A stretch of 64,000 nucleotides of DNA from Pseudomonas piscis (GTDB lineage: Bacteria > Pseudomonadota > Gammaproteobacteria > Pseudomonadales > Pseudomonadaceae), in NCBI RefSeq assembly GCF_009380155.1, contig NZ_WHUV01000001.1, forward strand, positions 2,034,402-2,098,401, in the 5' to 3' direction. Position numbers and translations under genes: made by a program. Positions 8,124-18,693 of this stretch are shown here, one piece after another. Below the pieces are notes generated by a model that was not told where the DNA came from, did no database searches, and saw only the letters and a program-made list of their open reading frames with translations. Positions within the stretch are counted from its first letter, which is position 1; each line of letters starts with the position of its first letter.

Positions 8124-11100
8124 GTGAACGCTCGCGCCAGGGATGTGCTGGTCAGTCTTTCGCCTTTGCCCCTGGCCATCCGCCTGGGATTGGCCGGCCT
8201 GCTCTGGGGCCTGGCCAGCCCGGCAGCCATGGCCGCGTGCTCCCCGGCCAACCCCAGCGCCGGCAGCATCGTCACTTGCAGCGGCAATGCCACGGCGATC
8301 CTCACCAACGCTTTCGCCACCTCCGCCGACGACCTGACGGTCAACGTCAACAGTGGCGCGACCTTCAACTCGCTGCTCGGCGGCACGGCGATGAGCCTCA
8401 CCGGCCATAACATCACCCTGAACAACAGTGGCACCATCGACCCGGCCCTGCTCGGGCTGGTGACCCTGCTCAGCAATGGTGCGGTCATCGGCAATGGCAG
8501 CGCCGCGACCGTCAACATCAACAACGCGGCCAGCGGTACCCTCAACGGTACCTCCGGCATCCTCGGCCTGAACCTGGGCACGCTCAACGGCATGGCGCTG
8601 AACATCAACAACGGCGCGGGGGGCAGCACCACCATCGTCAATAACGGCAGCATCGGTTCCTCGGCATTGCTGGGCCTGACCCTGCTCTCCGCCGATGCGC
8701 CGGTGGTGGCGGTGCGGGGTGGCTCGCAGGTCAACATGACCAACAACGGCACCCTGGTGGGCCGGGTGGCGTTCCAGGCCTCGGCGGCTGGCAACAACTT
8801 CACCAATACCGGGCAGATCACTGGCGGTGTGTCCCTGGGGGCCGGCAGCACCAACAGCTTCACCGCAGTGACTGGTTCCTCGGTCAGCAGCGGCGGCGGG
8901 ATCGGTGTCAGCCTGGGTGGCCTGCTGGGGGTCGACCTGACGTTTGCCCCCACAGGGCAGATCGATGGCGGCGCCGGTGGTTCCAACACCCTGCTGCTGC
9001 AGAACACCCTGGGCGTGGGTGGCGGCACCACCGGCAGCGGCACCATTTCCAGCGCCAACTACGTCAACTTCAACAACCTGACCCTCAACAGCGGCACCTG
9101 GACCTTGCAGGGGCCGGTGGTCAGCGGCAACACCACGCTCAATGGCGGGGTGGCCCTGTACAACAACAGCGCCACCTTCGGCAGCGGTCTGCTGACCTCC
9201 AATGGTGGTGTGCTGCAAGCCAGCAGCGCCGGCCTGACCTTGAACAACCTGATCAGCCTGGGCGCTGGCGGCCTGACCCTGCAAGGCAGCAACGACACCA
9301 CCCTGGCCGGGGTGATTTCCGGTGGTGGCGGGCTGGTCAAGTCCGGCGCCGGGCAACTGACCCTCAATGGCGCCAATACCTACACCGGCAGCACCACCCT
9401 CAATGGCGGCACGGTGCAGGTGGGCAACAACCAGGCTTTCAGCACTTCCACCGTGACCCTGGGCGGCGCGGCCACCTTGAGCGCGCCGGGCAGCGTCAAC
9501 CTGGGCAACAGTTTCGTGTTGAACAACGCCCTGAGCACCGGCGGTGTCGGCGCGCTGACCTTGTCCGGTGTCCTCAGCGGCAGTGCCGCGCTGAACAAGG
9601 GTGGCACCGGTAGCCTGACCCTGAGCGGCAACAACACTGGCTTCAGCGGCACCACCAACCTCAACGCCGGCAGTCTGATCCTGGGCAACAACAATGCCTT
9701 GGGCAGTGGCCTGCTCAGTACGGCCAGCGGCACCACCCTGGATGCCAACACTGCCATCAACCTGGGCAACGCCCTGGCCCTGGCCGGCAACCTGACGGTG
9801 GGCGGCAGCAATGCCCTGACCCTGGGCGGCCTGGTCAGCGGTGCCGGTGGCCTGATCAAGAATGGCAGCGCCGACCTGGTTCTCAATTCGGCCAATGCCT
9901 ACCTGGGCAACACGGCCCTGAATGCCGGGCGCTTGATCGTCGGCAATGCCGGCGCCCTGAGCACCGGCACCCTCAACGCGGCGGCCGGTACGACGCTGGA
10001 TGCCAACACCGCCTTGAGCCTGGGCAACAACGTCAACCTGGCCGGTGCCCTGACCATTGGGGGCACCCAGAACCTGGGCCTCTCCGGGCAGATCAACGGT
10101 GCCGGCGGGCTGGTCAAGAACGGCGGGGCCAGCCTGACCCTGTCCGGCAACAACGGCTACCTGGGCAATACCAACCTCAACAGCGGGTCGTTGATCGTCG
10201 GCAGCAACCTGGCCCTGGGCCTGGGTGTGCTCAATACCGCCGCCGGCACTACCCTGGACAGCAGCACCGCGGTGTCCCTGGGCAATACCCTGAACCTGTC
10301 CGGCAACCTCAACCTGGCCGGCAGCAACGCGCTGACCCTCGGCGGGCTGGTCACCGGCACCGGAGGCCTGACCAAGAACGGCACGGCCAACCTGACCCTC
10401 AATGGCAGCAACACCTACCAGGGCGGAACCTTGCTCAACGGCGGCACCCTGACCCTGGGCAACAGCGGCGCCCTGGGCAGTGGCACCTTGACCGTGGGCA
10501 GCGCGGCGAACCTCGCCGGCAGCACCAGCCTGGACCTGCTCAATGCCATAGTGCTCAACGCCGACCTGACCCTGGACGGGCTCAACCCGCTGATCCTGGA
10601 TGGCGATATCAGCGGTGCCTATGGCCTGGTCAAGAACGGTGGCGCCAACCTCACCCTCAATGGCAACAACAGCTACCAGGGCGGCACCTTGCTCAATGCC
10701 GGCAGCCTGACCCTGGGGAGCGCCACGGCCCTGGGCAGCGGTGCGCTGACCGTGGGCGGCGCCAGTTCGCTGAATGCCGGCAGTGCCCTGAACGTGGGCA
10801 ATGCCATCAACCTCAATGCCAACCTCACGGTGGGCGGTAGCAATGCCCTGACCCTGGGCGGAACCATCGGCGGCAGCGCCGGGCTGATCAAGAGTGGCAG
10901 TTCCAGCCTGACCCTCAGCGGTACCAATACCTACCAGGGCAATACCGCCCTCAACGGCGGCACGCTGATCCTGGGCGCCAATGGTGCCCTGGGCAATGGC
11001 ACGCTGAATGCCGCCAACGGCACCAGCCTGGATGCCAGCACCGCGGTCAGCATCGGCAATGGATTGAACCTGGGCGGCAACCTGACGATCGCCGGCAGCA

Positions 11101-14100
11101 ATGCCCTGACCTTGGGTGGCGTGATCGGCGGGATCGGCGGCCTGATCAAGAATGGCAGCGCCGACCTTATCCTCAACGGCGCCAACGCCTACCTGGGCAA
11201 TACCACCCTCAATGCCGGCCGGTTGATCGTCGGTAACGCCAATGCCCTGGGCGGCGGTGCGTTGAATGCGGCCGCAGGCACCACCCTGGATAGCAGCAGT
11301 GCCCTGACCCTGACTAACCAGTTGAACCTTGGTGGCGGGGTCACTATCGGTGGCGGCGCCGACCTGACCCTGGCCGGGGTGGTTGGCGGGATCGGCAGCT
11401 TGATCAAGAACGGCAACGCCAACTTGACCCTGAACGGCGCCAACACCTACCAGGGCGGCACCACGCTCAACGCCGGGACCCTGACCCTGGGCAACAACAG
11501 CGCCCTGGGCAATGGGGTGTTGACTGTGGGTGGCGCGGCAAACCTGGACAGCGCACCAGGTATCAGCCTGAACAACAACCTGACCCTCAATGCCAACCTG
11601 ACCCTGCCCGGCAGCAACGACCTGACCCTGGGCGGGGTGATCGGTGGTACGGGGCAATTGATCAAGAACGGCACGACCAACCTGACGCTCAACGGCATCA
11701 ACACCTACCAGGGTGGCACCGCGCTCAATGCCGGGACCCTGACCCTGGGCAACAGCGGGGCCCTGGGCGCTGGCGCCCTGACCGTTGGCGGCGCCGCGAC
11801 CCTGGACAACAGCACGCCAATGGCCCTGGGCAACAACCTGACCCTCGATGCCGACCTGACCCTGGCCGGCAACAACAACCTGATCCTGGCTGGGGTGATC
11901 GGTGGCAGTTCCGGGCTGATCAAGGACGGCCTGGCGGACCTGTCCCTGAGTGGCAACAACACCTTCAGCGGACCCTTGAATGTGCTGGCAGGCAGTGTGA
12001 CCACGCTCTCCAGCGGCGCCCTGGGCAACAGTTCCGGGGCCAATATCAGCGCGGGTGCCAGCCTCAACCTGGGCGCCAATGCCAGCCTTGGCGGGTTGAC
12101 CGGCAGCGGCTCGGTGCAACTCAGCCCCGGGGTGGCGCTGAGTGTCGGTGGAAGTAACGCCAGCTCGGTGTTCAACGGCGACCTCAGTGGCAGCGGGCAG
12201 TTGACCAAGGTCGGCAGCGGCACCCTGACCCTGGACGGCATCAATGGCCTGACCGGCAACACCCTGGTCAGCGGCGGCACCCTGAAGGTCGACGGTTCCC
12301 TGGCCAGCGGCACGGTCAACGTCGCCAGCGGCGGCACCCTGACTGGCGCCGGTTCGTTGCTGGGCGCCCTGGATGTGGCGTCCGGTGGCCATCTGGCGCT
12401 GAACTCGGGCAATACCCTGTCGGTGGGCTCGCTGGTGCTCAACAGCGGCGCCAACCTGGACGCCAACCTTGGCGCGCCGTCCACCACTTCGCTGCTCAAT
12501 GTCGGCGGCAGCCTGACCCTGGGCGGCCAACTGAACGTCAGCGATGCCGGTGGTTTCGGTGTGGGCGTTTATCGCCTGATCAACTACACCGGCAGCCTGG
12601 TGGACCTGGGCCTGAACGTGGCCAGCGTGCCATTGGGCTTCAACCTTGGCGACCTGGTGGTGCAGACCAGCGTTGGCAACCAGGTCAACCTGCTGGTGTC
12701 GGGAAGCGGCAGCAACGTGCGTTTCTGGGACGGCAGCCAGACCACGGCCAACGGCGTGGTCGATGGCGGCAGCGGCACCTGGGACTCGCTTGGCAACAAC
12801 TGGACCTCGGTCAACGGCAGCCTCAACCAGACTTGGGGCAACGGCTTCGCGGTCTTCCAGGGCACTGCGGGTACGGTCACCGTGGCCGGGGCGCAGAGTT
12901 TCACTGGCATGCAGTTCACCACCAGCGGTTATCAACTGGTGGGGGCCCCCGGTGGTTCGTTGACAGCAGTCAACGGCAGCAGCGGCAACACGGCGATTCG
13001 CGTCGATCCCGGCATGACTGCCACCCTCGGCGTGGCGATCAACGGCAGCGGGACCCTGGCCAAGCTCGACAGCGGTACCCTGGTGCTCAATGGTGCCAAC
13101 AGCTACAGCGGCGGCACTTCGCTGCAGGGCGGCACCCTGGTGGTGGGCAACAACAGCGCCCTGGGTACAGGCGCCCTGAGCACCGCCAATGGCACCACCC
13201 TGGATAGCAACACCGCGGTGACCCTGGGCAATGCCGTGACCCTGGCTGGTGCACTGAATATCGCCGGCTCCAATGCCCTGACCCTGGGCGGAGTGATCAG
13301 CGGCAACGGGAGCCTGGTCAAGAACGGCAGCGCCAGCTTGACCCTGACCGGCAACAACACCTACCTGGGGCCTACCGCGCTCAACGCCGGTGGCCTGATC
13401 CTGGCCAGCAACACCGCCCTGGGCGGTGGTGCGCTGAACGCCGCAGCGGGTACCAGCCTGGACGCCAGCACGGCGGTCAGCCTCACCAATGTGCTCAACC
13501 TGGCCGGCAACCTGGGCATCGGCGGTACCGCCGACCTGACCCTGGGCGGGATGATCAATGGAGCAGGCAGCCTGACCAAGAACGGTGCGGCCAACCTGAT
13601 CCTGAACGCCAACAATGGCTTCACTGGCGGCACCTTGCTCAACGCCGGGACCCTGACCCTGGGCAACAACGGCGCCCTGGGCACCGGTGGCCTGACCGTG
13701 GGCGGTGCCGCGACCCTGGACGCCAGCAGCGCCCTGAGCCTGGCCAATGCCCTGACCCTCAATGCCAACCTGACCCTTGCCGGCAGTAACGACCTGACCC
13801 TGGGTGGAGTCATCGGCGGTGCCGGCCAGCTGATCAAGAATGGCCCGGGCAACCTGATCCTGGGCGGCGTCAACAACTACCAGGGCGGTACCTTGCTCAA
13901 CGCCGGCACCCTGACCCTGGCCCAGGCCGCAGCCCTGGGCAGCGGCGCGCTGACCGTGGCGGGCTCCGCGACCCTGGCCAACAGTGCGCCGCTGGTGCTG
14001 AACAACGATTTGAACGTCAATGCCGGACTGGCCCTGGCCGGGGCCAACGACCTGACCCTGGGTGGCGTGATCGCCGGCAACGGGACCTTGACCAAGAACG

Positions 14101-17100
14101 GCGCGGCCAACCTGACCCTGAGTGGCAACAACAGTTTCAGCGGCCTGTTCGACGTGTCGTCCGGCAGCCTGATCACCCAGGGCAGCGGGGCCTTGGGCAA
14201 CAACGCCAGGGTCAACCTCGGGGCTGGAACCAACCTTGACCTGGGCGCTTCCGCCAGCCTTGGCGGTCTCAGCGGCAGTGGTGCGGTGACCATCGGCAGC
14301 GGCAATACCCTGGCCCTGGGCGGTAACAACCTGGGCAGTACCTTCGCCGGCGGCCTGAACGGTGCCGGGCAACTGGTCAAGACCGGTAGCGGCGTTCTCA
14401 ATCTCAGTGGCACCAGCAGCCTGAGTGGCAATACCCAGGTCAACGCCGGCACGCTGAACCTCAGCGGCTCCCTGGCCAGCAATACGGTCACGGTCAACAG
14501 CGGCGCGACCCTGACCGGTAACGGCAGCCTGGGCGGTACCCTCAGCGTGGCCGATGGCGGGCACCTGGCGCTGAGTTCCGGCAACAGCCTGTCGGTGGGC
14601 TCGCTGGTATTGGGGGCCAACTCCAACCTGGACGTGGGCCTGGGCACGCCAGTCAGCGGTGGCGGCAATGCCCTGGTCAATGTCGGCGGCAACCTGACCC
14701 TGGACGGTACCCTCAACGTCAGCGATATCGGTGGCTTCGGCACAGGCGTCTATCGCTTGATCAACTACACCGGAGCCTTGACCGACAACGGCCTGAACTT
14801 CGGCAGCTTGCCTGGCAGCGTGACCCCGGGCGATCTGCAACTGCAGACGTCGGTGGGTAACCAGGTCAACCTGCTGGTGACTGCACCCAACACCACGGTG
14901 CTGTTCTGGGATGGCTCGCAGACCGTGGGTAATGGGACGATCGAGGGCGGTTCGGGCACCTGGGGCAGCGGCACCAGCAACTGGACCTTGGCCGATGGCA
15001 GCCTGAACCAGGCCTGGGCCGGCAGCTTCGCGGTGTTCCAGGGCAACGCCGGCAACGTGACCGTGAACGGTACGCAGAACCTCACCGGCATGCAGTTCGT
15101 CACCGACGGCTACAACCTGGCCGGCGGTGTGGGCGGGGCGCTGAACCTGGTCAATGGCGGCACCGGCAACACGGCGATCCGGGTCGACCCGAATGCCACA
15201 GCTACCCTCGGCGTGACGCTCACTGGCGGCGGTACCCTGGCCAAGCTCGACAGCGGCATCCTGGTTCTCAATGGCAATAACAGCTACAGCGGCGGCACCT
15301 CGCTACAGGGCGGCACCCTGGTGGTGGGGAACGACAACGCCCTGGGTACAGGCGCCCTGAGTACCGCCAATGGCACCACCCTGGACAGCAATACCGCAGT
15401 GTCCCTGAGCAATGGGCTGAACCTGGCTGGCGCATTGAGCATCGGCGGTTCCAATGCCCTGACCCTGGGCGGCGTGGTCGGTGGCAGCGGTGGGCTGGTG
15501 AAGAGCGGCAACGCCAGCCTGACCTTGAACGGCGTCAATACCTACCAGGGCGGCACCTTGCTCAAGGCTGGGCAATTGATCCTGGGCAACAACAGCGCCT
15601 TGGGCACCGGGGCCCTGACGGTGGGCGGCAATGCCCAGCTCGACAGTCCGGTGGCCCTGCAACTGGCCAACGCCATTACCCTTGGCGCGCAGTTGAACCT
15701 GGCCAACCAGCAGGCCCTGACCCTCAGCGGCGTGATCAGTGGCAATGGCTCGCTGGTGAAGAATGGCAGTGGTGATCTGTTGCTCAGCGGCGCCAACACC
15801 TACAGCGGTGGCACCACGCTCAACGCGGGCATCACTCGCGGCGACACCAGCAGCTTGCAGGGCTCGATCCTCAACAACGCCGCGCTGATGTTCCAGCAGA
15901 ACGCCAATGGCACCTATGCCGGCAACCTCAGCGGCAACGGCACCCTGGTCAAGCAAGGCAGCGGCACGCTGTTGCTGACCGGCAACAACAGCTTCACCGG
16001 TACCACCCAGGTGCAGGGTGGCTCGTTGCTGGTGGACGGCAGCCTGGCCAGCGGCAATGTGCAGGTGGCCAATGGCGCCAGCATCGGTGGCAGCGGTCAG
16101 CTCAGCGGCACCGTGCAGTTGGATGATGGCGCCAGTCTCAAGGCCGGCGGCAGTGCCACGCCATTGTCCGTGGGTGGGCTGGTGCTGTCTTCCGGCACCA
16201 ACCTGGACTTCAGCCTGGGCCAGGCCACCAGTTCCACCACGGTGGTCAACGTGGCTGGCGACCTGACCCTGGACGGTACCTTGAACATCACCGATGCCGG
16301 AAACTTCGGCGTAGGTGTCTACCAGTTGTTCCGCTACGGCGGCACCTTGACCAATAACGGCCTGAACTACGGCACGCTGCCTGGGGGCGTGTTGCCTGGG
16401 TCCCTGAGCCTGCAGACTGCCCTGGCCAACCAGGTCAACCTGTTGGTGCAGGGCGCGCCAGGCCAGGTGCAGTTCTGGAACGGCGGCCAGACCACGGCCA
16501 ACGGCAGTATCAGCGGCGGCAACGGAACCTGGGGCGGTTCGACCAACTGGACCGACCCCACCGGTACCCAGACCGAAGGCGCGGGCAACCAGTTCGTGAT
16601 CTTCGGTGGGCAGGGTGGCACCGTGACCGTGGCTGGCAACCAGGGCTTCACCGGCATGCAGGTGCTGGACAGTGGCTATAGCTTCGTCGCTGGCAGCAAC
16701 GGCAGCCTGAGCCCCACCAATGGCAGCGACGGCAGCCTGGCCAAGGTACGGATCAACGGTGGGGTGGTGACCCAAATAGACGCACCGCTGGTGGGCAACG
16801 GCGGTATCGAGAAGACCGATGCCGGGGTGTTGCTGCTCACCGGCGCCAACACCTACACCGGCGGCACCACGGTAAGTGGCGGCACCCTGGCGGGCAACAC
16901 CACCAGCTTGCAGGGGCGGATGCTGGTCAACGCCCGGATGTTGTTCGCGCAGAACAGCAATGGCGTGTTCAACGGCCTGCTCAGTGGTACCGGTACCGTG
17001 GTCAAGCAAGGCGCCGGGCTGTTGCAACTCAATGGCAACCAGCCCTTCAGCGGCACCCTGGCGGTGGAGCAGGGCACCGTACAGATCGGCGACGCCCCGG

Positions 17101-18653
17101 CCTCCCTGGCCGGACAGGTGGTGGTCAGCAATGGTGCCGCGCTGCTGGGTAACGGTAGCGTCGGTAGCCTGGCCAACAATGGCCTGGTGAGTTCCGGCGG
17201 GCCGATCGGCAAGCTGGCGGTCACTGGCAACTTCAGCAATGGCAGCACCGGCACCCTGCAGTTGACGCCGACCTCGGCCAGCAGCCCGGCGTTGCAGGTC
17301 GGTGGCACCGCCAACCTGGCGGGCAACCTGCAGGTCACAGGCCTGAACTATGGCGCTGCCAGTTCCAGCTACTCGTTGATCAATGCCGGCGGTGGTATCA
17401 CCGGTACCTTCAGCGGCAGCAACTTGCCGCAACTGGTGTTCTTCAACACCTCGCTGGTGTATGGCGCCAACCAGGTGAACCTGAACGTCAATCGCAACCA
17501 GACCAGCTTCGTCGACGTCGCCCAGACTTCCAATCAGCGCGCGGTGGCGGCGGCCCTTGCCGCCTACTCGGGTGACGACGACGATCCGGCCGACCAGTTG
17601 AACGCGCAGATCCTCGGCCTGGACCGCGCCGGGGCGGTGGAGGCGTTCAACAGCCTGTCCGGGGAGATTCACGCCAGCACCGTCAGCGCCTTGCTGGAGG
17701 ACTCGCGTTATGTGCGTGATGCCCTCAATGACCGGATGCGCCAGCCTGGCTGCTCCAACTCCCAGGACGATCCACGGCAGGTCTTGGCCAGTCGTGAGAA
17801 CCGCCTGAGCGGCAGCGGCTGCCAGGGTGAGATGGTCGGCTGGATGCGGGTGCTCGGCACCTGGGGCGACATGGCCGGCAACAGCAATACCGCCAAGCTG
17901 GACCGCAACCTGTCAGGCTTCATGCTCGGCAGCGACCGCCAGCTGGACGACACCTGGCGTGCCGGGGTCGCTGCCGGTTACACCCGCAGCGACCTGTCGG
18001 CCCATCGGCGCCAGTCCGACGCCAAGGTCGACAGCACGCACCTGGGGGCCTACCTCAATTCCCAGTTCGATGCCGTGGCCGTACGCCTGGGAGCGGCTTA
18101 CAGCTGGCACCGGATCGAGACCAAGCGCGACGTCAATGTCGGCACCTACAGCGATCGGCTCAAGGCGCACTACAACGCCCGCAGTGCCCAGGTCTTCGGT
18201 GAGGTGGGGTATGCGATGGACGCTGCAGGTGTGGCCCTGGAGCCATTCGTCGGGTTGTCCTATGTCAACTACGACAGCAACACCGGCAAGGAAAAGGGCG
18301 GTGCGGCGGCGCTCAAGGCCAAGGCCAGCCAGGACGTGACCTTCTCCACCGTCGGTATACGGGCCGGCAAGCGCCTCACCTTGGGCAATGGGCACCAGCT
18401 CACGCCACGGGTGGGCCTGGGCTGGCGCCATGCCTATGGCGACACCAAGCCGGATGCCGACCTGACCTTCATCGACGGCGGCACCTCCTTCACCACCCAG
18501 GGTGTGCCGATTGCCAAGGACAGTGCGCTGCTGGAGGCTGGCCTGGACTACCAGATCACCCCGGCCGGCAAGCTGGGCATCGGTTACTCGGGGCAGGTAT
18601 CCGACAAAACCAAGGACCATGCCATGACCCTCAACTTCACCCTCGACTTCTGA
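8124..18653 (+). CDS. Giant autotransporter (type Va) with PATR repeats
   Basis: A 3509-residue protein with a GTG start preceded by AAGGAG. It has a signal peptide (LGLAGLLWGLASPAAMA/AC, residues 1-37), a very long Gly/Asn/Leu/Thr/Ser-rich beta-helical passenger, and a C-terminal beta-barrel of about 270 residues (GWMRVLGTWGDMAGN to the terminal MTLNFTLDF). I count about 24 passenger-associated transport repeats of the form LxKNGxxxLTLNGxNTYxGGT. Three larger related blocks each contain FWDGSQT or FWNGGQT followed by NWT and a FTGMQ/LTGMQ segment. Two cysteines (CSNSQDD and GSGCQGE) lie near the barrel junction. No protease triad or RGD site was noticed. Likely an adhesin or aggregation factor; that role is inferred. 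Confidence 0.93.
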   Translation: MNARARDVLVSLSPLPLAIRLGLAGLLWGLASPAAMAACSPANPSAGSIVTCSGNATAILTNAFATSADDLTVNVNSGATFNSLLGGTAMSLTGHNITLNNSGTIDPALLGLVTLLSNGAVIGNGSAATVNINNAASGTLNGTSGILGLNLGTLNGMALNINNGAGGSTTIVNNGSIGSSALLGLTLLSADAPVVAVRGGSQVNMTNNGTLVGRVAFQASAAGNNFTNTGQITGGVSLGAGSTNSFTAVTGSSVSSGGGIGVSLGGLLGVDLTFAPTGQIDGGAGGSNTLLLQNTLGVGGGTTGSGTISSANYVNFNNLTLNSGTWTLQGPVVSGNTTLNGGVALYNNSATFGSGLLTSNGGVLQASSAGLTLNNLISLGAGGLTLQGSNDTTLAGVISGGGGLVKSGAGQLTLNGANTYTGSTTLNGGTVQVGNNQAFSTSTVTLGGAATLSAPGSVNLGNSFVLNNALSTGGVGALTLSGVLSGSAALNKGGTGSLTLSGNNTGFSGTTNLNAGSLILGNNNALGSGLLSTASGTTLDANTAINLGNALALAGNLTVGGSNALTLGGLVSGAGGLIKNGSADLVLNSANAYLGNTALNAGRLIVGNAGALSTGTLNAAAGTTLDANTALSLGNNVNLAGALTIGGTQNLGLSGQINGAGGLVKNGGASLTLSGNNGYLGNTNLNSGSLIVGSNLALGLGVLNTAAGTTLDSSTAVSLGNTLNLSGNLNLAGSNALTLGGLVTGTGGLTKNGTANLTLNGSNTYQGGTLLNGGTLTLGNSGALGSGTLTVGSAANLAGSTSLDLLNAIVLNADLTLDGLNPLILDGDISGAYGLVKNGGANLTLNGNNSYQGGTLLNAGSLTLGSATALGSGALTVGGASSLNAGSALNVGNAINLNANLTVGGSNALTLGGTIGGSAGLIKSGSSSLTLSGTNTYQGNTALNGGTLILGANGALGNGTLNAANGTSLDASTAVSIGNGLNLGGNLTIAGSNALTLGGVIGGIGGLIKNGSADLILNGANAYLGNTTLNAGRLIVGNANALGGGALNAAAGTTLDSSSALTLTNQLNLGGGVTIGGGADLTLAGVVGGIGSLIKNGNANLTLNGANTYQGGTTLNAGTLTLGNNSALGNGVLTVGGAANLDSAPGISLNNNLTLNANLTLPGSNDLTLGGVIGGTGQLIKNGTTNLTLNGINTYQGGTALNAGTLTLGNSGALGAGALTVGGAATLDNSTPMALGNNLTLDADLTLAGNNNLILAGVIGGSSGLIKDGLADLSLSGNNTFSGPLNVLAGSVTTLSSGALGNSSGANISAGASLNLGANASLGGLTGSGSVQLSPGVALSVGGSNASSVFNGDLSGSGQLTKVGSGTLTLDGINGLTGNTLVSGGTLKVDGSLASGTVNVASGGTLTGAGSLLGALDVASGGHLALNSGNTLSVGSLVLNSGANLDANLGAPSTTSLLNVGGSLTLGGQLNVSDAGGFGVGVYRLINYTGSLVDLGLNVASVPLGFNLGDLVVQTSVGNQVNLLVSGSGSNVRFWDGSQTTANGVVDGGSGTWDSLGNNWTSVNGSLNQTWGNGFAVFQGTAGTVTVAGAQSFTGMQFTTSGYQLVGAPGGSLTAVNGSSGNTAIRVDPGMTATLGVAINGSGTLAKLDSGTLVLNGANSYSGGTSLQGGTLVVGNNSALGTGALSTANGTTLDSNTAVTLGNAVTLAGALNIAGSNALTLGGVISGNGSLVKNGSASLTLTGNNTYLGPTALNAGGLILASNTALGGGALNAAAGTSLDASTAVSLTNVLNLAGNLGIGGTADLTLGGMINGAGSLTKNGAANLILNANNGFTGGTLLNAGTLTLGNNGALGTGGLTVGGAATLDASSALSLANALTLNANLTLAGSNDLTLGGVIGGAGQLIKNGPGNLILGGVNNYQGGTLLNAGTLTLAQAAALGSGALTVAGSATLANSAPLVLNNDLNVNAGLALAGANDLTLGGVIAGNGTLTKNGAANLTLSGNNSFSGLFDVSSGSLITQGSGALGNNARVNLGAGTNLDLGASASLGGLSGSGAVTIGSGNTLALGGNNLGSTFAGGLNGAGQLVKTGSGVLNLSGTSSLSGNTQVNAGTLNLSGSLASNTVTVNSGATLTGNGSLGGTLSVADGGHLALSSGNSLSVGSLVLGANSNLDVGLGTPVSGGGNALVNVGGNLTLDGTLNVSDIGGFGTGVYRLINYTGALTDNGLNFGSLPGSVTPGDLQLQTSVGNQVNLLVTAPNTTVLFWDGSQTVGNGTIEGGSGTWGSGTSNWTLADGSLNQAWAGSFAVFQGNAGNVTVNGTQNLTGMQFVTDGYNLAGGVGGALNLVNGGTGNTAIRVDPNATATLGVTLTGGGTLAKLDSGILVLNGNNSYSGGTSLQGGTLVVGNDNALGTGALSTANGTTLDSNTAVSLSNGLNLAGALSIGGSNALTLGGVVGGSGGLVKSGNASLTLNGVNTYQGGTLLKAGQLILGNNSALGTGALTVGGNAQLDSPVALQLANAITLGAQLNLANQQALTLSGVISGNGSLVKNGSGDLLLSGANTYSGGTTLNAGITRGDTSSLQGSILNNAALMFQQNANGTYAGNLSGNGTLVKQGSGTLLLTGNNSFTGTTQVQGGSLLVDGSLASGNVQVANGASIGGSGQLSGTVQLDDGASLKAGGSATPLSVGGLVLSSGTNLDFSLGQATSSTTVVNVAGDLTLDGTLNITDAGNFGVGVYQLFRYGGTLTNNGLNYGTLPGGVLPGSLSLQTALANQVNLLVQGAPGQVQFWNGGQTTANGSISGGNGTWGGSTNWTDPTGTQTEGAGNQFVIFGGQGGTVTVAGNQGFTGMQVLDSGYSFVAGSNGSLSPTNGSDGSLAKVRINGGVVTQIDAPLVGNGGIEKTDAGVLLLTGANTYTGGTTVSGGTLAGNTTSLQGRMLVNARMLFAQNSNGVFNGLLSGTGTVVKQGAGLLQLNGNQPFSGTLAVEQGTVQIGDAPASLAGQVVVSNGAALLGNGSVGSLANNGLVSSGGPIGKLAVTGNFSNGSTGTLQLTPTSASSPALQVGGTANLAGNLQVTGLNYGAASSSYSLINAGGGITGTFSGSNLPQLVFFNTSLVYGANQVNLNVNRNQTSFVDVAQTSNQRAVAAALAAYSGDDDDPADQLNAQILGLDRAGAVEAFNSLSGEIHASTVSALLEDSRYVRDALNDRMRQPGCSNSQDDPRQVLASRENRLSGSGCQGEMVGWMRVLGTWGDMAGNSNTAKLDRNLSGFMLGSDRQLDDTWRAGVAAGYTRSDLSAHRRQSDAKVDSTHLGAYLNSQFDAVAVRLGAAYSWHRIETKRDVNVGTYSDRLKAHYNARSAQVFGEVGYAMDAAGVALEPFVGLSYVNYDSNTGKEKGGAAALKAKASQDVTFSTVGIRAGKRLTLGNGHQLTPRVGLGWRHAYGDTKPDADLTFIDGGTSFTTQGVPIAKDSALLEAGLDYQITPAGKLGIGYSGQVSDKTKDHAMTLNFTLDF
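9338..17100 (+). repeat. Tandem passenger repeats, mainly about 258 bp period
   Basis: Between about 9.6 and 12.0 kb the unit LxKNG...LTLNG...ALGxG...LTLGG recurs every 258-261 bp (86-87 codons) and it returns in 13.1-14.1 and 15.3-15.8 kb. A larger module (end-of-run spacer, FWDGSQT, FTGMQ, then DSGTLVLNGANSYSGG) occurs near 12.3-13.1, 14.5-15.3 and 16.0-16.9 kb. The near-identical DNA makes recombination and assembly error plausible. Confidence 0.85.
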
Positions 18654-18671
18654 CTGTCCAGGGTGTTCGGC

Positions 18672-18693
18672 AGCCGCCCTATGGGCGGCTTTG
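18672..18693 (+). terminator. Probable terminator of the autotransporter gene
   Basis: A perfect 8-bp stem AGCCGCCC-TAT-GGGCGGCT followed by a short TTT, 18 bp after the stop codon. The T-run is short, so efficiency is uncertain. Confidence 0.6.

Noticed and set aside
8106..14840. 2244-codon open frame on the minus strand
   Set aside because: It lies wholly antisense to the autotransporter and has a Gln/Gly/Ala-rich repetitive composition produced by the repeat codons; no ribosome site or domain.
9338..17100. Minisatellite or CRISPR array
   Set aside because: All repeats are in one open reading frame and explained by the passenger repeats.
15303..17672. 789-codon antisense frame in the autotransporter
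   Set aside because: Same cause: GC-rich third positions of the plus-strand gene keep the opposite frame open.
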